Shown here: piece after piece, positions 62,656 to 64,000 of the stretch | How the letters are laid out: the number at the start of each line of letters is the position of its first letter | How positions within the stretch are numbered: position 1 is the first letter of the stretch | Source of the DNA: Luscinia megarhynchos | Lineage: Eukaryota > Chordata > Aves > Passeriformes > Turdidae | Direction of reading: 5' to 3' | DNA length: 64,000 nt | NCBI GenBank assembly: GCA_034336665.1 | Contig: JAPFBE010000003.1 | Span: 62,291,352 to 62,355,351, forward strand | Position numbers and translations under genes: made by a program | Notes under the pieces: model-generated | Seen by the model: only the letters and a program-made list of their open reading frames with translations | What the model was told of the DNA's origin: nothing | The model's database searches: none

Positions 62656-64000
62656 TCCCCCTCTCATTTTCTGTCCTTGAGATGCTGGTGGCAGCAACCA
62701 ATTCAATTACTGATACCAGAATGCCCAGGGAAATATCAGTACAGACTTACCAGTCCCCCAGGTCATGAACACAGGAAGAGTCCTCTGCATTCACTAAACC
62801 GACTGGTTTGAGGAGACTTTTGCTTGTTTTGCCAGGGCAAAAAAAAAAAAAATCTTCTCTTGCCAGAATTGCCAGGGGATAATAGTTTAGGTCTATTGAA
62901 AGTCTGAGAAAGATCATTTGTAGCAATCTGCTCTAGTTTTGGGGTTAATGCATCCTCCACACAAATACCTGTAAAAATGTTGCCATGTAGGCTTTCCTCA
63001 GGATGACAGGGTCAGAACTGTGATACTTTTCCTCCACAGCACCACTTTTAAGTGATCTTTGAGGCTGTTGTTGCAGCCCTCCCAGGGAAGCCCTTTCCTG
63101 TACCAAGCATTCCTTCTTGTCTGCACTACCAAGTTTCATTAGCCCTGGAAATCGTATCCCTTCCTGAGGTGCTGGACCTTCCTGCACATTTCATAGCATA
63201 GCAACGTAACTCCATTACCATGGATCCCAGACACAAGCATGCTGAATTTATCTAACTAATCAAGGAGCTAAGGGACACCAATTTCAGCTACAGTCAGCTT
63301 GGATAATAAAGCACTTACAGCTAAAATGTAGCCTAAAGCACTTCCCAGGGAGGCAAAGCAATGAGTTGGGGGGTGTTTTGTTTGTGGTTTGTTTGGTTTG
63401 GGGTTTTTTAATGGCAAATGTAATGTGTATAGTCTTGGTAAACAGACAGAATTATTCATTCATCCATAAGCTGTTTCCCACTGAGGTATCACACCTGCAT
63501 GTGGTATTTGCAAGCTGGGAGTTCTTCCTTTAAAATACTGCCTCACTGTAGAGGTTTTTTTGTCCAACTTTTACTCTGAATGTGATTATTATGCATTGCC
63601 ATCTTTTGCCCAAAATCCAAATACACTGTAAAATAAAGATGTACTCTGTTGCTCCTACAAAGCAGCTGACTGAGGACTGATGTTGAATGGAATATGGACC
63701 AGTTGATCTTTTTCCACTTAGCAGTTAATGAAAACTTAATCAAATCTCAACTAGTAGCTAATCGGAAATCTCTACAAAAGCCATCTATAAAGCACAGACA
63801 TAGGTCTTCCAGAAAACAATTAACCCTATAAAGCCTCTCATCTAGGGAGGACATCTGTCATCTGTATTTCATGGCTTCAAGGACCTATGTCAAGATGTTT
63901 GGGACTGTTGCTGAGCATGTAATTCAAAATATGCAATTAAGATCAAGTGAGAGGATTTTTTTTTTCTGTTCTACTTTTACACTCCCTTTGAAGCCCTGAT
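62656..64000. other. right-hand flank, no gene recognised
   Basis: Ordinary AT-rich sequence with a T/G-rich tract at 63366-63411 (GGGGGGTGTTTTGTTTGTGG and on). No coding exon or RNA gene recognised. Confidence 0.55.

Noticed and set aside
62116..62706. Proteins made of Lys-Glu-Gly-Arg repeats
   Set aside because: They are translations of the (CCTT)n array on its opposite strand.

Overview
The window is vertebrate nuclear DNA, most likely from a bird. The coding sequence is split into short exons by GT-AG introns, non-coding DNA is AT-rich, a CpG island marks the main promoter, and two fragments look like CR1 LINEs, the dominant retrotransposon of birds. I cannot name the species; a passerine is possible but unproven.

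Two genes converge. On the + strand (1281-16716) lies a clade-E serpin recognised as SERPINE3, with eight coding exons running from a signal peptide to the typical serpin C-terminus. Its reactive-centre loop has an intact inhibitory hinge and a predicted P1 arginine. The second coding exon does not keep frame: one extra base near 4354-4357 leads to a TGA at 4393-4395, and the exon 2/exon 3 phases also disagree. The locus is therefore either a recent pseudogene or carries assembly errors.

On the - strand (18583-56401) lies a complete INTS6 gene (Integrator complex subunit 6, also DICE1/DDX26). Its 18 coding exons sum to 2664 nt, or 887 residues plus stop, the same length as the human protein as I remember it. 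It has an N-terminal VWA domain with a DxSxS MIDAS motif, a DEAD tetrapeptide near residue 629 and the conserved C-terminal domain shared by INTS6, INTS6L, SAGE1 and CT45. Introns 3 and 4 (15 kb and 6.8 kb) make up over half of the locus. The promoter is a CpG island at about 55.5-57.6 kb with a CArg-type box and an E-box.

Layout: 1-1280, upstream of SERPINE3 with a (CTTTT)n array; 1281-16716, SERPINE3; 16.7-18.1 kb, a short convergent spacer with a CR1 fragment; 18.1-56.4 kb, INTS6; 55.5-57.6 kb, CpG island; 57.6-64 kb, non-coding flank with a roughly 300-bp pure (CCTT)n array. The neighbour arrangement (SERPINE3 + next to INTS6 -) matches mammalian chromosome 13q14-type synteny. The two genes are not expected to act in one pathway: SERPINE3 is a secreted putative protease inhibitor and INTS6 is a nuclear transcription-attenuation factor. 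I found no undescribed system; the most unusual items are the broken serpin frame, an INTS6 intron 1 that stays open in frame, and the long polypyrimidine arrays.
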